From M3007 sp044226205 (GTDB taxonomy: Bacteria > Bacteroidota > Bacteroidia > Chitinophagales > Saprospiraceae): a stretch of 64,000 bases of DNA. Under the pieces are notes generated by a model. That model had not been told where the DNA came from. It did no database searches and saw nothing but the letters and a program-made list of their open reading frames with translations. Each line of letters begins with the position of its first letter. The first letter of the stretch is position 1. Location of the stretch: positions 1 to 64,000 of the forward strand of contig JBGAHL010000028.1 of assembly GCA_044226205.1 (NCBI GenBank). The letters run 5' to 3'. The translations under genes were made by a program, and so were the position numbers. Shown here in pieces: positions 24,358 through 33,024 of this stretch.

Positions 24358-25542
24358 ATGAGTGAATATCCCTTTCATTTTCAGGAAGCAACTTTCGCCG
24401 AATTTTTTGCCGGTATTGGTTTGATGCGCATTGGCTTAGAAAATGCAGGTTGGAAGATTCGATTTGCCAACGACATTGACCCGGTAAAAGCAAAAATTTA
24501 CGACGGGCATTTTCAGGATGAGCACGACCACTTTTTACTTGGCGATATTCACGAGCTAAACGCGGGCAATATCCCAACCGTGACGTTGGCAACAGCTTCT
24601 TTTCCATGTACTGACTTATCACTTGCCGGTAAAAGGGAAGGGCTGGCCGGTCGCCATTCATCCGCATTTTGGGGATTTATTGACGCGCTGGAGTCAATGG
24701 GAGAACGACGGCCGCCAATGGTTTTGCTCGAAAATGTAGAGGGCTTTTTGACTTCGCACGACGGCCAAGACTTTAAAGAGGCGCTAACCGCTTTAAATGG
24801 TTTGGGTTACGCCGTTGACGCTTTTATTATTGACGCTTCCCATTTCGTACCGCAAAGCCGGGTTAGGCTTTTTGTTGTAGGGCATCGAACGCAGCAAAAA
24901 GGAAACGGCGTAGCTCAAAGAAAAGAGCCTTATCAAAACTCATTGCGTTCTAAAAAACTGGTTGATTTCATTTTGACACACCCTGAAATCAATTGGGATA
25001 TTCGGGATTTGCCCTCTTTGCCAAAAAGGTCTGCAACCCTTTCGGACATTGTTGAGGAGCTGCCGGAAGATTCAAAACTTTGGTGGTCGGAAGATCGGGT
25101 TGAATACCTGCTGAATCAAACGTTTGACCGACACAAAAGCATCATTGAATTTTTGAAGCCTAAAAACGAGTATTCCTACCTAACGGCATTTCGCCGGGTT
25201 AGAAAGGGTAGGTCAATGGCTGAAATCCGGTCGGATGGAATTGCCGGTTGCTTGAGAACGCCAAAAGGAGGTAGCGCCCGCCAAATCCTTTTGCAGGTTG
25301 GGAAGGGGCAGGTTAAAATTCGTTTCGTTTCCCCGCGTGAATGCGCCCGCCTTATGGGTGCCGATGATTTCACCCTTTCGGGGAATTTCAACCAGTCCCT
25401 TTTTGGCTTTGGCGATGCTGTTTGCGTTCCGGTGGTGACTTGGATAGCCAACAATTACCTTAACCCTCTTTTGCTTGAATTGAACACCTCGAATAAAACA
25501 CTGCCGCAATATGACAGACAGCTCGCCCCTTTTGGTGTTTGA
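24358..25542 (+). CDS. C5-cytosine DNA methyltransferase
   Basis: A 394-residue methyltransferase that would methylate cytosine at C5 in its recognition site. Motif I is FAEFFAGIGLMRIGLENAGW. Motif IV has the catalytic Cys84 in SFPCTDLSLAG. Motif VI is VLLENVEGF and motif VIII is QSRVRLFVVG. The target-recognition region runs from about 200 to 300. Motifs IX-X are at the end (RECARLMGADDF, then GFGDAVCVPVVTWIA). The start at 24358 fits the family. The following gene starts inside its last 32 bases. It is the modification half of a type II restriction-modification set. Confidence 0.93.
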   Translation: MSEYPFHFQEATFAEFFAGIGLMRIGLENAGWKIRFANDIDPVKAKIYDGHFQDEHDHFLLGDIHELNAGNIPTVTLATASFPCTDLSLAGKREGLAGRHSSAFWGFIDALESMGERRPPMVLLENVEGFLTSHDGQDFKEALTALNGLGYAVDAFIIDASHFVPQSRVRLFVVGHRTQQKGNGVAQRKEPYQNSLRSKKLVDFILTHPEINWDIRDLPSLPKRSATLSDIVEELPEDSKLWWSEDRVEYLLNQTFDRHKSIIEFLKPKNEYSYLTAFRRVRKGRSMAEIRSDGIAGCLRTPKGGSARQILLQVGKGQVKIRFVSPRECARLMGADDFTLSGNFNQSLFGFGDAVCVPVVTWIANNYLNPLLLELNTSNKTLPQYDRQLAPFGV

Positions 25543-26470
25543 AAATTGGTATGAGTCTTTAAAAATTGTCAAAGCCAACGGCGGCCCCGCCAATGGTACG
25601 ATTGCAGCTGCGTTGGTGGTTTTGGAGCGGTTAAAGCAAAACTACAATCTCAACTTTGATTCACACATTGCGCCGGGCGGAATGCAAATAAGTGGCGCCA
25701 GCGGATCGGCGGTTGCGGAAATACTTCGACGACACGGGGAAACGCGACCTTTTGCCAGGGAGGGAGGGAGAACAAACAGGGGCGGCCCCGGTGAAATAAA
25801 ATCTTTGCTCAACAGCCTTACTCGACTTGGATTAGAGACGCAATCGGAAGAAACCCGAAATGCCGTTTTGGAATCGTTTCAACAATTTTTAGTTGATCGG
25901 GTGAAGGATTTTCACAACCGGCAGAAAATCAAATTGGTGTTTGATGCAAAATTGTCCACATGGCAAATTGTAAAAAATCTGTTAGACGCGGCGCGCAATG
26001 AAGGGAAAGACGGGACGGTTGCGCAGCATTTGGTTGGTGCAAAATTGAAACTCCGATTTCCCGAATTGGAAATTGAGAATAATGCAGCCAGCACAGCAGA
26101 CAGGCCAACGGGTCGACACGGGGATTTCTTTGTAGGAGAAACGGCTTTTCATGTGACGGTGGCTCCAATGACACCTGTTTTTGAAAAATGTCTGCTCAAC
26201 GTCAAAGAGGGGTTTAAAGCCTATGTAGTCGTTCCAGCTGCCAAGTTGAATGCAGCCCGCGAAATGGCGCAACAGATTTGCGGGGGACAAATCGCGGTGG
26301 AATCGCTGGAATCATTCGTTTCTCAAAACATTGACGAGCTTAGCCAATTTAAGGGGGATAACTTGAAAGCCAACTTTGTTGAATTGGTCAGAATTTACAA
26401 CGCACGGGTTGACGAAGTGGAAATTGATAAATCGCTAATGATTGAACTTCCTTCTATTTTAGAGAAATAA
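25511..26470 (+). CDS. DUF4928-like protein, probable type II restriction endonuclease
   Basis: A 319-residue soluble protein resembling DUF4928 proteins, which are found beside C5-methyltransferases. Near residues 198-218 it has RPTGRHGDFFVGETAFHVTVAP. The acidic D followed by a strand ending HVT could be a variant PD-(D/E)xK core. The N-terminal half contains a basic Gly-rich loop (FAREGGRTNRGGPGEIKSL) suited to DNA contact. Its start overlaps the methyltransferase end by 32 bases, and vsr starts one base after its stop. This placement is the main reason to call it the restriction partner; cleavage activity is inference. Confidence 0.68.
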   Translation: MTDSSPLLVFENWYESLKIVKANGGPANGTIAAALVVLERLKQNYNLNFDSHIAPGGMQISGASGSAVAEILRRHGETRPFAREGGRTNRGGPGEIKSLLNSLTRLGLETQSEETRNAVLESFQQFLVDRVKDFHNRQKIKLVFDAKLSTWQIVKNLLDAARNEGKDGTVAQHLVGAKLKLRFPELEIENNAASTADRPTGRHGDFFVGETAFHVTVAPMTPVFEKCLLNVKEGFKAYVVVPAAKLNAAREMAQQICGGQIAVESLESFVSQNIDELSQFKGDNLKANFVELVRIYNARVDEVEIDKSLMIELPSILEK

Positions 26471-26471
26471 A

Positions 26472-26867
26472 ATGGCCGATACGTTTTCGCCGGAAAAACG
26501 GAGCGAGATCATGCGCCAAGTAAAATCCCGGCGCAACAAATCCACGGAACTAAAATTGATTGCGTGGTTTAAAGCAAACGGGATAAAAGGTTGGCGCAGG
26601 GGATACCCGTTAAAGGGCAAACCCGATTTCGTATTTCCCAAACAGCGGATTGCCATTTTTACCGACGGCTGCTTTTGGCACGGGCATGATTGCAGGAATA
26701 CCCGACCGGCGCAAAATGCGGATTATTGGACGGCCAAACGGGAGCGTAATATGAAACGAGATTGGGCAGTTACGGAAGCGCTTACAACCAAAAATTGGCT
26801 GGTTGTTCGGATTTGGGAATGCGAAATAAAAAGCGGGGTATTCAACGAAAAACTTCAATGCCTTTGA
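26472..26867 (+). CDS. vsr: Very short patch repair endonuclease Vsr
   Basis: A 131-residue endonuclease that nicks next to T:G mismatches arising from deaminated 5-methylcytosine. The N-terminus MADTFSPEKRSEIMRQVKSRRNKSTEL is standard. The catalytic core has GKPDFVFPKQRIAIFTDGCFWHGHDC with the essential Asp and the His/Cys zinc-binding residues. The end has NWLVVRIWECEIK. It protects the sites methylated by the neighbouring enzyme and completes the operon. Confidence 0.95.
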   Translation: MADTFSPEKRSEIMRQVKSRRNKSTELKLIAWFKANGIKGWRRGYPLKGKPDFVFPKQRIAIFTDGCFWHGHDCRNTRPAQNADYWTAKRERNMKRDWAVTEALTTKNWLVVRIWECEIKSGVFNEKLQCL

Positions 26868-26895
26868 CGTTTTCCAGGTGCAAAAACGTCACTTC

Positions 26896-27489
26896 CTATC
26901 TCAAAGACGAAAGGACTTTCTCGACATTCACCCCGCTTTCCGCACTTCGTAGTTTGCGCATCAAACGGACGCAACGCCGGGTTTCTTTGCCCCGGTATTC
27001 GGCTTTGAAATGCGGTTTGTGGATTTCATCCCAGACGCCCGCCCGAACGTCGTACAGGTCAAATAAACGGCTTACCAAGCGCCATTTTTTCGATTCGGTT
27101 TGCCGCTTGTACATAGCGCCCCGGATGGCGGAACGGTGCATAAAACGACCGTCTACCAGGTGTAGTTTTTTACAGCGTTGGCCGGTGATCGGGCAGCGAA
27201 AAAACCAGACAAGCCCTTTGCCGATGTTCGCGGGCATGGAAAGCAAAGGCACACGCCATTGCATCGGCTCCCCGTCGTAGTTGTAGTTAAATTGAATGTA
27301 CGCTTTGCCCGGCTCCAGGTCGATAACAGCGCAGTAACCAACGCTGGCCTGCCGTTCGCCTTCCTCTCCCCAATAAATCGAGCCGCTTTGATACCGTCCG
27401 GGCGAAAGTGCGCCCCAACGATTGAAATTGCCAATGCTGACCGTGTAGCAACGGTCTAAAATAAGCGGGTAGGTCGGGTGTTTGGGCAT
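26896..27489 (-). CDS. Mobile-element protein with degenerate zinc-ribbon-like core
   Basis: A 197-residue protein. The segment WFFRCPITGQRCKKLHLVDGRFMHRSAIRGAMYKRQTESKK (about residues 97-137) has the spacing of a phage/plasmid-associated family in which a CxxxGxRC knuckle is followed by a second Cys pair. Here the second pair is replaced (RSAIRGA), so metal binding may be lost. No further function can be assigned. It is convergent with vsr, 28 bases apart, and marks the boundary between cargo and element backbone. Confidence 0.62.
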   Translation of the reverse strand: MPKHPTYPLILDRCYTVSIGNFNRWGALSPGRYQSGSIYWGEEGERQASVGYCAVIDLEPGKAYIQFNYNYDGEPMQWRVPLLSMPANIGKGLVWFFRCPITGQRCKKLHLVDGRFMHRSAIRGAMYKRQTESKKWRLVSRLFDLYDVRAGVWDEIHKPHFKAEYRGKETRRCVRLMRKLRSAESGVNVEKVLSSLR

Positions 27490-27517
27490 GGAATTTTTTT
27501 TGGAGAAACCTAAAAAC

Positions 27518-28111
27518 TTAAAGAAGTTGGAACGGCTCCCCCTCGGTTGCGTGGACTGCCTCGACTTTCGGCAAAACGTAGGGCATCATTTTGCAAAGGA
27601 TGTTTAGCCTCTCTTTGGGTTCCAAGCTTTGCAAATATTCAGGCAGCCGCCCGATTTCATCTCGAAAAACGTCTTTGAGCATTTGCCGCAAATCCGCCGT
27701 TTTCAGGTCGTTTTTTGTCTGCCCGCTCTCCCGGCCCAATTTCTCCAAAAAGGCTTTCAGGGGCTTTGTTATGCCTGTCAAATAGGTTTCTTGCCCTTCG
27801 TTTTCGGTATCTGTGAAAACGGTTTGCTCAAAATATTGGAGCAAATGCCGGGCAATGAAAAGTTTCTCAGCATCATTCATTTTGCCGGTGTGTCGCTCAA
27901 AAAGCGGTATCACTTGGGCTGGTTGCTCGGCAACATCCATAAGCCCGTCTCGCAACTCAACGAACATTTTTAGCGGGGTTGCCGGATCGGAGAAAACCCC
28001 GGTTTTTATGGCTTCGAGCCAAACCGCCAAAGCGTGTTCGTTGTCGTGGTCGCTGCCAAAGTTTAGGTATTGGTCAACTTCGGGGGCGGGGGCGTCTTTT
28101 TGCTTTTTCAT
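27518..28111 (-). CDS. Unknown soluble protein of element 2
   Basis: A 197-residue helical, acidic protein. The C-terminal part (LQSLEPKERLNILCKMMPYVLPKVEAV) resembles the tail found in several Bacteroidota phage or plasmid proteins of unknown role. No catalytic motif is visible. It is 63 bases downstream of the primase-like gene on the same strand and probably cotranscribed. Confidence 0.6.
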   Translation of the reverse strand: MKKQKDAPAPEVDQYLNFGSDHDNEHALAVWLEAIKTGVFSDPATPLKMFVELRDGLMDVAEQPAQVIPLFERHTGKMNDAEKLFIARHLLQYFEQTVFTDTENEGQETYLTGITKPLKAFLEKLGRESGQTKNDLKTADLRQMLKDVFRDEIGRLPEYLQSLEPKERLNILCKMMPYVLPKVEAVHATEGEPFQLL

Positions 28112-28174
28112 ACTGCGCGTATCGTTTTAAGTGATTTTTCAAGCCTTGCTTTTTTATACTATTCTTCAAGCTCG

Positions 28175-29377
28175 CTAAACATTTTCACCTACCAGGGGGC
28201 AGGGTTTCAAATCGAATCTTGCAATCAGTTCTGTAATGGTTGGCGCAGTCTTTATCATTTTGGAAAGTGCGGCCTGCTGGCTGTCGGTCAAATCCCAGGC
28301 GGCGGGGTATCCATCGGCGTTTAATAACACCTCGATTGGCAACCCCGTGTCCCTGTCTGTATAACGTTCGCGCTTGTAACCAGGTGGAAGGGCGGAACGT
28401 GTCTCTAAATGCGGTGTAGGCTGTTTTAAAGCCGAATGCGCCCCGTTTTCGGGTCGTTGAGAATAAAGCCCCTTGTACTCGATACCGTACCGCCGGGCAA
28501 TCTCAAAAAGCGTTCCCAGGGTATAGCGGTTTGACTTCATTTGGAGGCAATAGGAAAATTGCCGGTCGGTTTCGTGACTATCGTAACCCGGATAATACTG
28601 CCCGATGCGGTGGAAGTAATCGCGGCCGCTTTCCCCAAACTCGTTTGCCAGTGCACTACCAATGGCAAACCATTCGTCGTATCCATTTCCCCCGGATGTT
28701 ATATCCGTTCGGGTTGCTTCGATTTGTGCGGTTAGCATTTCCACCTTTTCGGCGTTACCGGTGGTCGCTGGCTGCCGATAGTTTGGGGTGTATTTGTCCG
28801 GTCGCTCGTTTTGAAGCCGGGTATAATTGACGGCTTCCGGCCGAAAGTGCGCGGCCGGATCGTAGCTCCAAAAGCGCAGCCTGTCAACGTTGCTGCAAGC
28901 CGGGTCAATCACAATGCCCCACCCGGCAAAGTCGGCAGCAAGGGCGGCAAAATGTTCTTTGTGGCGTTCAGGGTAAGCAATAGGAACAACGCCCCAAACG
29001 CCCTTTCCCGATGCGGACAAAGCGCAAAAAGCGACGTGCTGAAAGCGGGCGATTTTATCCCGTAACGAGGGCGCATTTTGAGCAGTCAGGGCCGGGTTTT
29101 CTTTGCTGTCAATGTCGAATTGAATTAGCCCGGAATGTTTTAGCAATCCATCGGCAGCGCGGCGGCTGAACGTTCCCGACGGCGTGAAACAGGGCAGTTG
29201 CTTTTTCAGTTTATCGCGTTCGGATTTGTCAACCGTTGCCCGGATGCGCTCGATCAACGGAGCGTATTTGGCGGCAAGTTTCTCCGATGCGACAACCTGT
29301 AAAAATGTCCCGGTGGTCGGGTTGTTGGTATCACTGAAGTGAGCGTAAAAGCTCACGTTTGTTTGTAAAGCGTTCAT
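28175..29377 (-). CDS. BT4734-like protein with primase C-terminal (PriCT) domain
   Basis: A 400-residue protein resembling the BT4734/BF3469 family of Bacteroidota mobile elements. The N-terminal region (about 60-190) has archaeo-eukaryotic-primase-like features: GLIQFDIDSKENP (acidic pair), CALSASGKGVWGVVPI, and CSNVDRLRFWSYDP. Residues about 235-305 (YDEWFAIGSALANEFGESGRDYFHRIGQ, then YPGY) form a PriCT-2 domain. It would prime element DNA replication. The ATG at 29377 is preferred to a TTG 33 bases upstream, since the family starts near NVSFY. A cluster of palindromes lies immediately upstream. Confidence 0.8.
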   Translation of the reverse strand: MNALQTNVSFYAHFSDTNNPTTGTFLQVVASEKLAAKYAPLIERIRATVDKSERDKLKKQLPCFTPSGTFSRRAADGLLKHSGLIQFDIDSKENPALTAQNAPSLRDKIARFQHVAFCALSASGKGVWGVVPIAYPERHKEHFAALAADFAGWGIVIDPACSNVDRLRFWSYDPAAHFRPEAVNYTRLQNERPDKYTPNYRQPATTGNAEKVEMLTAQIEATRTDITSGGNGYDEWFAIGSALANEFGESGRDYFHRIGQYYPGYDSHETDRQFSYCLQMKSNRYTLGTLFEIARRYGIEYKGLYSQRPENGAHSALKQPTPHLETRSALPPGYKRERYTDRDTGLPIEVLLNADGYPAAWDLTDSQQAALSKMIKTAPTITELIARFDLKPCPLVGENV

Positions 29378-29610
29378 CTCGTTCAAAATAAGGCCGTTCA
29401 AATCGTTCAAAAAGTTGAACGGCAGTTAATTAATTGATTTTGAATGAGTAAGAGCGATTTTTACCGTTCAAGCCGTTCAAAAAACTGAACGATTTTGATT
29501 AGTTCGGGGCGTTCTCCGTTCAAAAAAATGAACGACCTGAACGGCAAAAAACGATCTTAAAAATTTCATTTACAGGCATTTATGTGGCGTTCAAAAAATT
29601 GAACGTTCAA
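29371..29610. repeat. Cluster of four 18-bp palindromes plus half-sites (iteron/operator-like)
   Basis: Four palindromes of the form CGTTCAAAAAATTGAACG lie at 29404-29421, 29474-29491, 29517-29534 and 29588-29605. Their arms CGTTCA and TGAACG are constant; only the central bases vary. Extra half-sites CGTTCA occur at 29371, 29380, 29395, 29465 and 29604, and TGAACG at 29538. The cluster fills the gap between the DUF3987 and primase-like genes. It has the look of a replication origin with initiator-binding iterons or of an autoregulatory operator array. Confidence 0.85.
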
Positions 29611-29628
29611 AACTTCTTTTCTGACTGT

Positions 29629-31044
29629 TCAACGGGTTAGCCATTGAAAAACCTTGCTTTTCATTTTTGCATCGCCGAATACTGCTAAGGCAATTTGGGC
29701 ATAACTTTCTCCCATATCGCGGCGGCGTTTGCATTGCGCGATTAAAGCGGCTTTGTCCTGTAATTCCCGCTCCATCGCGGCGGCTTCCCGCGATATAACC
29801 GGGTGCGGCAAGTCGTAATAAACCGTCAGGGCGTGGCGCTTCAAAACTTCCACGATGGACAAGGCATTTTCAAAATCAACGTCGCTGCAAAGCAGGGTCG
29901 GGGAATAGTCGCCTTCTCCGAAATTGCGAAGGGCAGTAAACATCATTGCCATGCGGAAACAGATCAAACCCAAGCGGTTAACCGTGCCGTCCAAGTCGGT
30001 TGAAACGTACTCCCCTAACTCCTTTTTCCAGTTGTCAAATACTGTCAGAAATCGGGTTTGTTGGTGTCCCCGCATTTCAAATTCAATCGGCGCTGGCAGT
30101 GTTTCCAGGTAGGTATAAATGTCGAGGAAGGTTTGACCCAGTTTCTCGAAATATTCCGGGTAGTCGCGTTTCCGGTGGTCGAAAACGTCTTTGAAATCGC
30201 GGCAAGGCGGAAGGAAGTAATGCAGGAAACGAGAAAACAGCCCGTTGTGAATATTGGGGATTAGCTTTTGGTATTGGTCGAGGGTGCTACTTAGAACAAC
30301 GGCCAAATGCGGCGCGTCGATCTCCCGGTGTTCGCGGCCGGTGCGACGGTAAAAGCTGATTCGTTCGTGGTGAAAGGCTTTGCGCAGCACGTCAGAAAAG
30401 CCGCCATAATCGGTTTTAAGGGCATCGGCCAAAGTGTCTCCCTCAGTTTCAAAAAGGATGCCCTGTCCGTCGTTGTCGTGCAGTAATTCGACAAACCCGG
30501 ACTTGCTGTTATTGGCTGGAATGAATAGCAGTTTACTGCCCGGATTTTGCGGCTCCGGTTCTTTGTTTTCCTTCGCCTCCAGGCATTCCTGCCTGTATTG
30601 GGCTTGCAATGTGGCTGAAATTTCCTTGCGTCGAGCGTGAACCGCCTTGCCTAATTGAAAGGCCAATTTCAGCGCACCTTTGCCCGTGCCATACTGCCCC
30701 AAAATGTAGCAATACAGGTTGCAGCCGTTGTGCTGACCATCATAAAAACCCCGGACATTGGGCAGTAAACCCGACACTACCCCCAAAGCGCCCACCAAGA
30801 AAACCTCTCTTTCTGTTTGTTCTGTGAGTTTACCGCAAGCCTCCTTGAGCAGGTTGGGCAGGTTCTCAAAAACGGCATCCGGTAAACCGTTTTGCCCTTT
30901 GATCTCCAATATTGGCGGTTGCTCCAAATCGGCGTTTTCCGGTATTTCAATCGGGAAATCCGTATCTTTGTGCATCATTTCAGAATCTGTTTTCTGTACG
31001 CCCGCAACCGTTCCCCCGGTGTGGGCTTTATTTTTTGATTCCAT
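29629..31044 (-). CDS. DUF3987 ATPase (helicase/primase partner)
   Basis: A 471-residue protein of the DUF3987 type. A P-loop GQYGTGKGAL lies near residue 118. A Walker-B-like stretch (HLAVVLSSTLDQ) follows, then a helical C-terminal region that ends in a small winged-helix-like segment (GESYAQIALAVFGDAKMKSKVFQWL). Such proteins usually accompany a primase in Bacteroidota plasmids and phage-like elements and are thought to act in replication as a helicase-like ATPase. The HTH stop is one base upstream of its ATG. The pairing with the BT4734-like primase across a palindromic region supports a replication module. Confidence 0.82.
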   Translation of the reverse strand: MESKNKAHTGGTVAGVQKTDSEMMHKDTDFPIEIPENADLEQPPILEIKGQNGLPDAVFENLPNLLKEACGKLTEQTEREVFLVGALGVVSGLLPNVRGFYDGQHNGCNLYCYILGQYGTGKGALKLAFQLGKAVHARRKEISATLQAQYRQECLEAKENKEPEPQNPGSKLLFIPANNSKSGFVELLHDNDGQGILFETEGDTLADALKTDYGGFSDVLRKAFHHERISFYRRTGREHREIDAPHLAVVLSSTLDQYQKLIPNIHNGLFSRFLHYFLPPCRDFKDVFDHRKRDYPEYFEKLGQTFLDIYTYLETLPAPIEFEMRGHQQTRFLTVFDNWKKELGEYVSTDLDGTVNRLGLICFRMAMMFTALRNFGEGDYSPTLLCSDVDFENALSIVEVLKRHALTVYYDLPHPVISREAAAMERELQDKAALIAQCKRRRDMGESYAQIALAVFGDAKMKSKVFQWLTR

Positions 31045-31045
31045 T

Positions 31046-31363
31046 TCAAATTTTTGTTTTGGTTGATGTGTTCCGCCGTGCCAGGGCTAACACCTGCTGC
31101 CGGTCAAAGCGTACCGCCTTGCCGACGTAGTGCCGTGTCAGGTGCCCGGCGCGGGCGTGGTTGTCAATTGTGGACGGTGAACAGGATAGCAGACGGGCGG
31201 CCTGTTTCTTACTGACAAAAGGTTGCTGTTCTGCTTCTCCCGGTGGTTCGTCTTGTTTAAAGGGCAGTTGGGAGGTAAGGCGCTGTAATGCCAGGATAAA
31301 GCGACTGTCAAGCATCGCCTCTAATTCCTGCTTAGTGAGTGCGGTAAAAAGTATTTGGGTCAT
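31046..31363 (-). CDS. HTH (excisionase-type) DNA-binding protein of element 2
   Basis: A 105-residue protein with a C-terminal helix-turn-helix of the HTH_17 kind (FVSKKQAARLLSCSPSTIDNHARAGHLTRHYVGKAVRF), preceded by a helical part. ATG at 31363 is chosen; a TTG 63 bases upstream is possible. It is directly followed by the DUF3987 gene with one base between. It occupies the same relative position as the HTH gene in element 1, though the sequences differ. It could be an excisionase or a regulator acting on the palindromes. Confidence 0.78.
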   Translation of the reverse strand: MTQILFTALTKQELEAMLDSRFILALQRLTSQLPFKQDEPPGEAEQQPFVSKKQAARLLSCSPSTIDNHARAGHLTRHYVGKAVRFDRQQVLALARRNTSTKTKI

Positions 31364-31461
31364 CGCTGAATGAATTTCCAGCGAAATTGAACCATTAGAC
31401 AAAATCTGCGATTCCGTCGCTTCCAAAATGGAACTAAAAGACTTAAATCACCCAGGATCGG

Positions 31462-32967
31462 CTATTGCTGACGGTCAAAATACTTTTCTGTTTCCGTTTT
31501 TACGTCTTCGTAAGTGTTAGTGTCTCTTGCCCTGTGTGGAGCGGAAGCAGCCGAAACATCAAAGTATTTACACAAAATTTTATATATATCAGTTTGTGAG
31601 TATTTCGGTTTCTCCTTCAACAATTTTCGATTTATTAGAACATACGCTATTGCCATTAAGGGTGAAGCGTTTTGCTCAATATTGCCTATAAAAACACCCC
31701 TTTCGCTCACAAATGGTCTATCTAATTTAGTCGAAAGATGTTTCCATAGTTCCGCAAGCATCCCCGGTTCTTTCACTATTTCATCTAAACCAAGAAGCTC
31801 CCCCTTCACCACCTTCTTTGGTAAGGCGGTGTTTAAATTGTTCTCACTTAACCGGCTTTTTAAAAACTCTTTGAATCGCTGAAAGGCAAGCGCTGCTACA
31901 ACAAATTTTGCAGGGTCCGAATCTTGCAAGCCCTTGGCTGTAATTGTCGCATGATATGGCAAAATGTAACTTAATGGGTCGTGACCATCTATGCAGATTA
32001 ACTTATACCAGGAACAAAATTTCTCATTTCCTCGCGGGTAGTCATTGCGAAATGAAAGCCACAGGGTTTCGCCATAAGTAGAATATATTTCCTTTGAATT
32101 AGGATCAAAAAGCAGTCTTTCAACTCGCTCTAATTCATTTTCCACTAATATTTTTTTCTCAAATGACTTGCCAAGATTGCTTTCAAAATATCCAATTAGG
32201 GCATTTGTATAGGCATTGGTGAAATCTTCTAAAATCTCGTGCCTTCTCGCCTGAATTTTCTGAAATTCCAAACTGGATAGGGTGTGAACTTTCCAAGTTT
32301 TTATCCCACCATCCACATATACCAAGGGCTGAAAACAGTCACTTTCTAAGAATAGCCCGGGCCTTTCATTTACCCAATCTTCAAAGGAGTAAGCGAGTAA
32401 CTCCATCCTTGAAATATCTTCCTTGGAAAATTGCATTTCTAACAAACGCTCAACCTGTTCGGGGGTAAATTGCGTTTTACGCAACCCCAATTCCTGTTCA
32501 ATTAATTCGAGGTTTTCCACCTCAATGAGACCTTCAAGCATTTTTTTCAAGTATGGGATGCGCTGAATAAATTTTGCCGCTTTTTGACCACAATCTTGCC
32601 AGGTAGATAAAAGTTCGGTAGTAGGCTCAATATTCATTTTGATTGCAGCAGCTATTTTGTCGCGCCTATCTAATTCATTTTCAAATAAATATAATTGTGC
32701 ATCAAAAAAAGATACCGCCTCACTACTCTGAAGTCTACGGCGTTGCTCCTCGAGGTATTCGATACGCTCAGCAGGCCTGTTTAGCCGTCCAAACCTTATG
32801 TCCAGTGAATTGAAGAAATCTCGACAGGGCCCGTCTGCTTGTCCTTCAATCATTCCAGCAATTATGCCAGCCATATCTTGAAGGGCTTTTGTGTCTCCCA
32901 ATTCAGGATGAGAACTATCTATAATGGCTTGCGTTAAGCGGTTTCCGAAACGGTCGTGCTTTTTCAT
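31462..32967 (-). CDS. Unknown protein of element 2 (501 residues, AT-rich)
   Basis: A 501-residue mostly helical protein with no recognised domain. By eye the gene is clearly richer in A and T than its neighbours, which suggests a different origin. The C-terminal 75 residues (SPLMAIAYVLINRKLL, then YSQTDIYKILCKYFDVSAAS) resemble in pattern the end of the 450-residue protein of element 1. No membrane segment, signal peptide or catalytic motif is evident. It lies between the HTH gene and the membrane/zinc protein, all on the minus strand. A defence, regulatory or replication role cannot be chosen from sequence alone. Confidence 0.68.
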   Translation of the reverse strand: MKKHDRFGNRLTQAIIDSSHPELGDTKALQDMAGIIAGMIEGQADGPCRDFFNSLDIRFGRLNRPAERIEYLEEQRRRLQSSEAVSFFDAQLYLFENELDRRDKIAAAIKMNIEPTTELLSTWQDCGQKAAKFIQRIPYLKKMLEGLIEVENLELIEQELGLRKTQFTPEQVERLLEMQFSKEDISRMELLAYSFEDWVNERPGLFLESDCFQPLVYVDGGIKTWKVHTLSSLEFQKIQARRHEILEDFTNAYTNALIGYFESNLGKSFEKKILVENELERVERLLFDPNSKEIYSTYGETLWLSFRNDYPRGNEKFCSWYKLICIDGHDPLSYILPYHATITAKGLQDSDPAKFVVAALAFQRFKEFLKSRLSENNLNTALPKKVVKGELLGLDEIVKEPGMLAELWKHLSTKLDRPFVSERGVFIGNIEQNASPLMAIAYVLINRKLLKEKPKYSQTDIYKILCKYFDVSAASAPHRARDTNTYEDVKTETEKYFDRQQ

Positions 32968-33024
32968 GTCGAATTAATAATGAAGGGTGAGGTATTGCTT
33001 AAAAGTCACAAGTGTGATTCGAAA

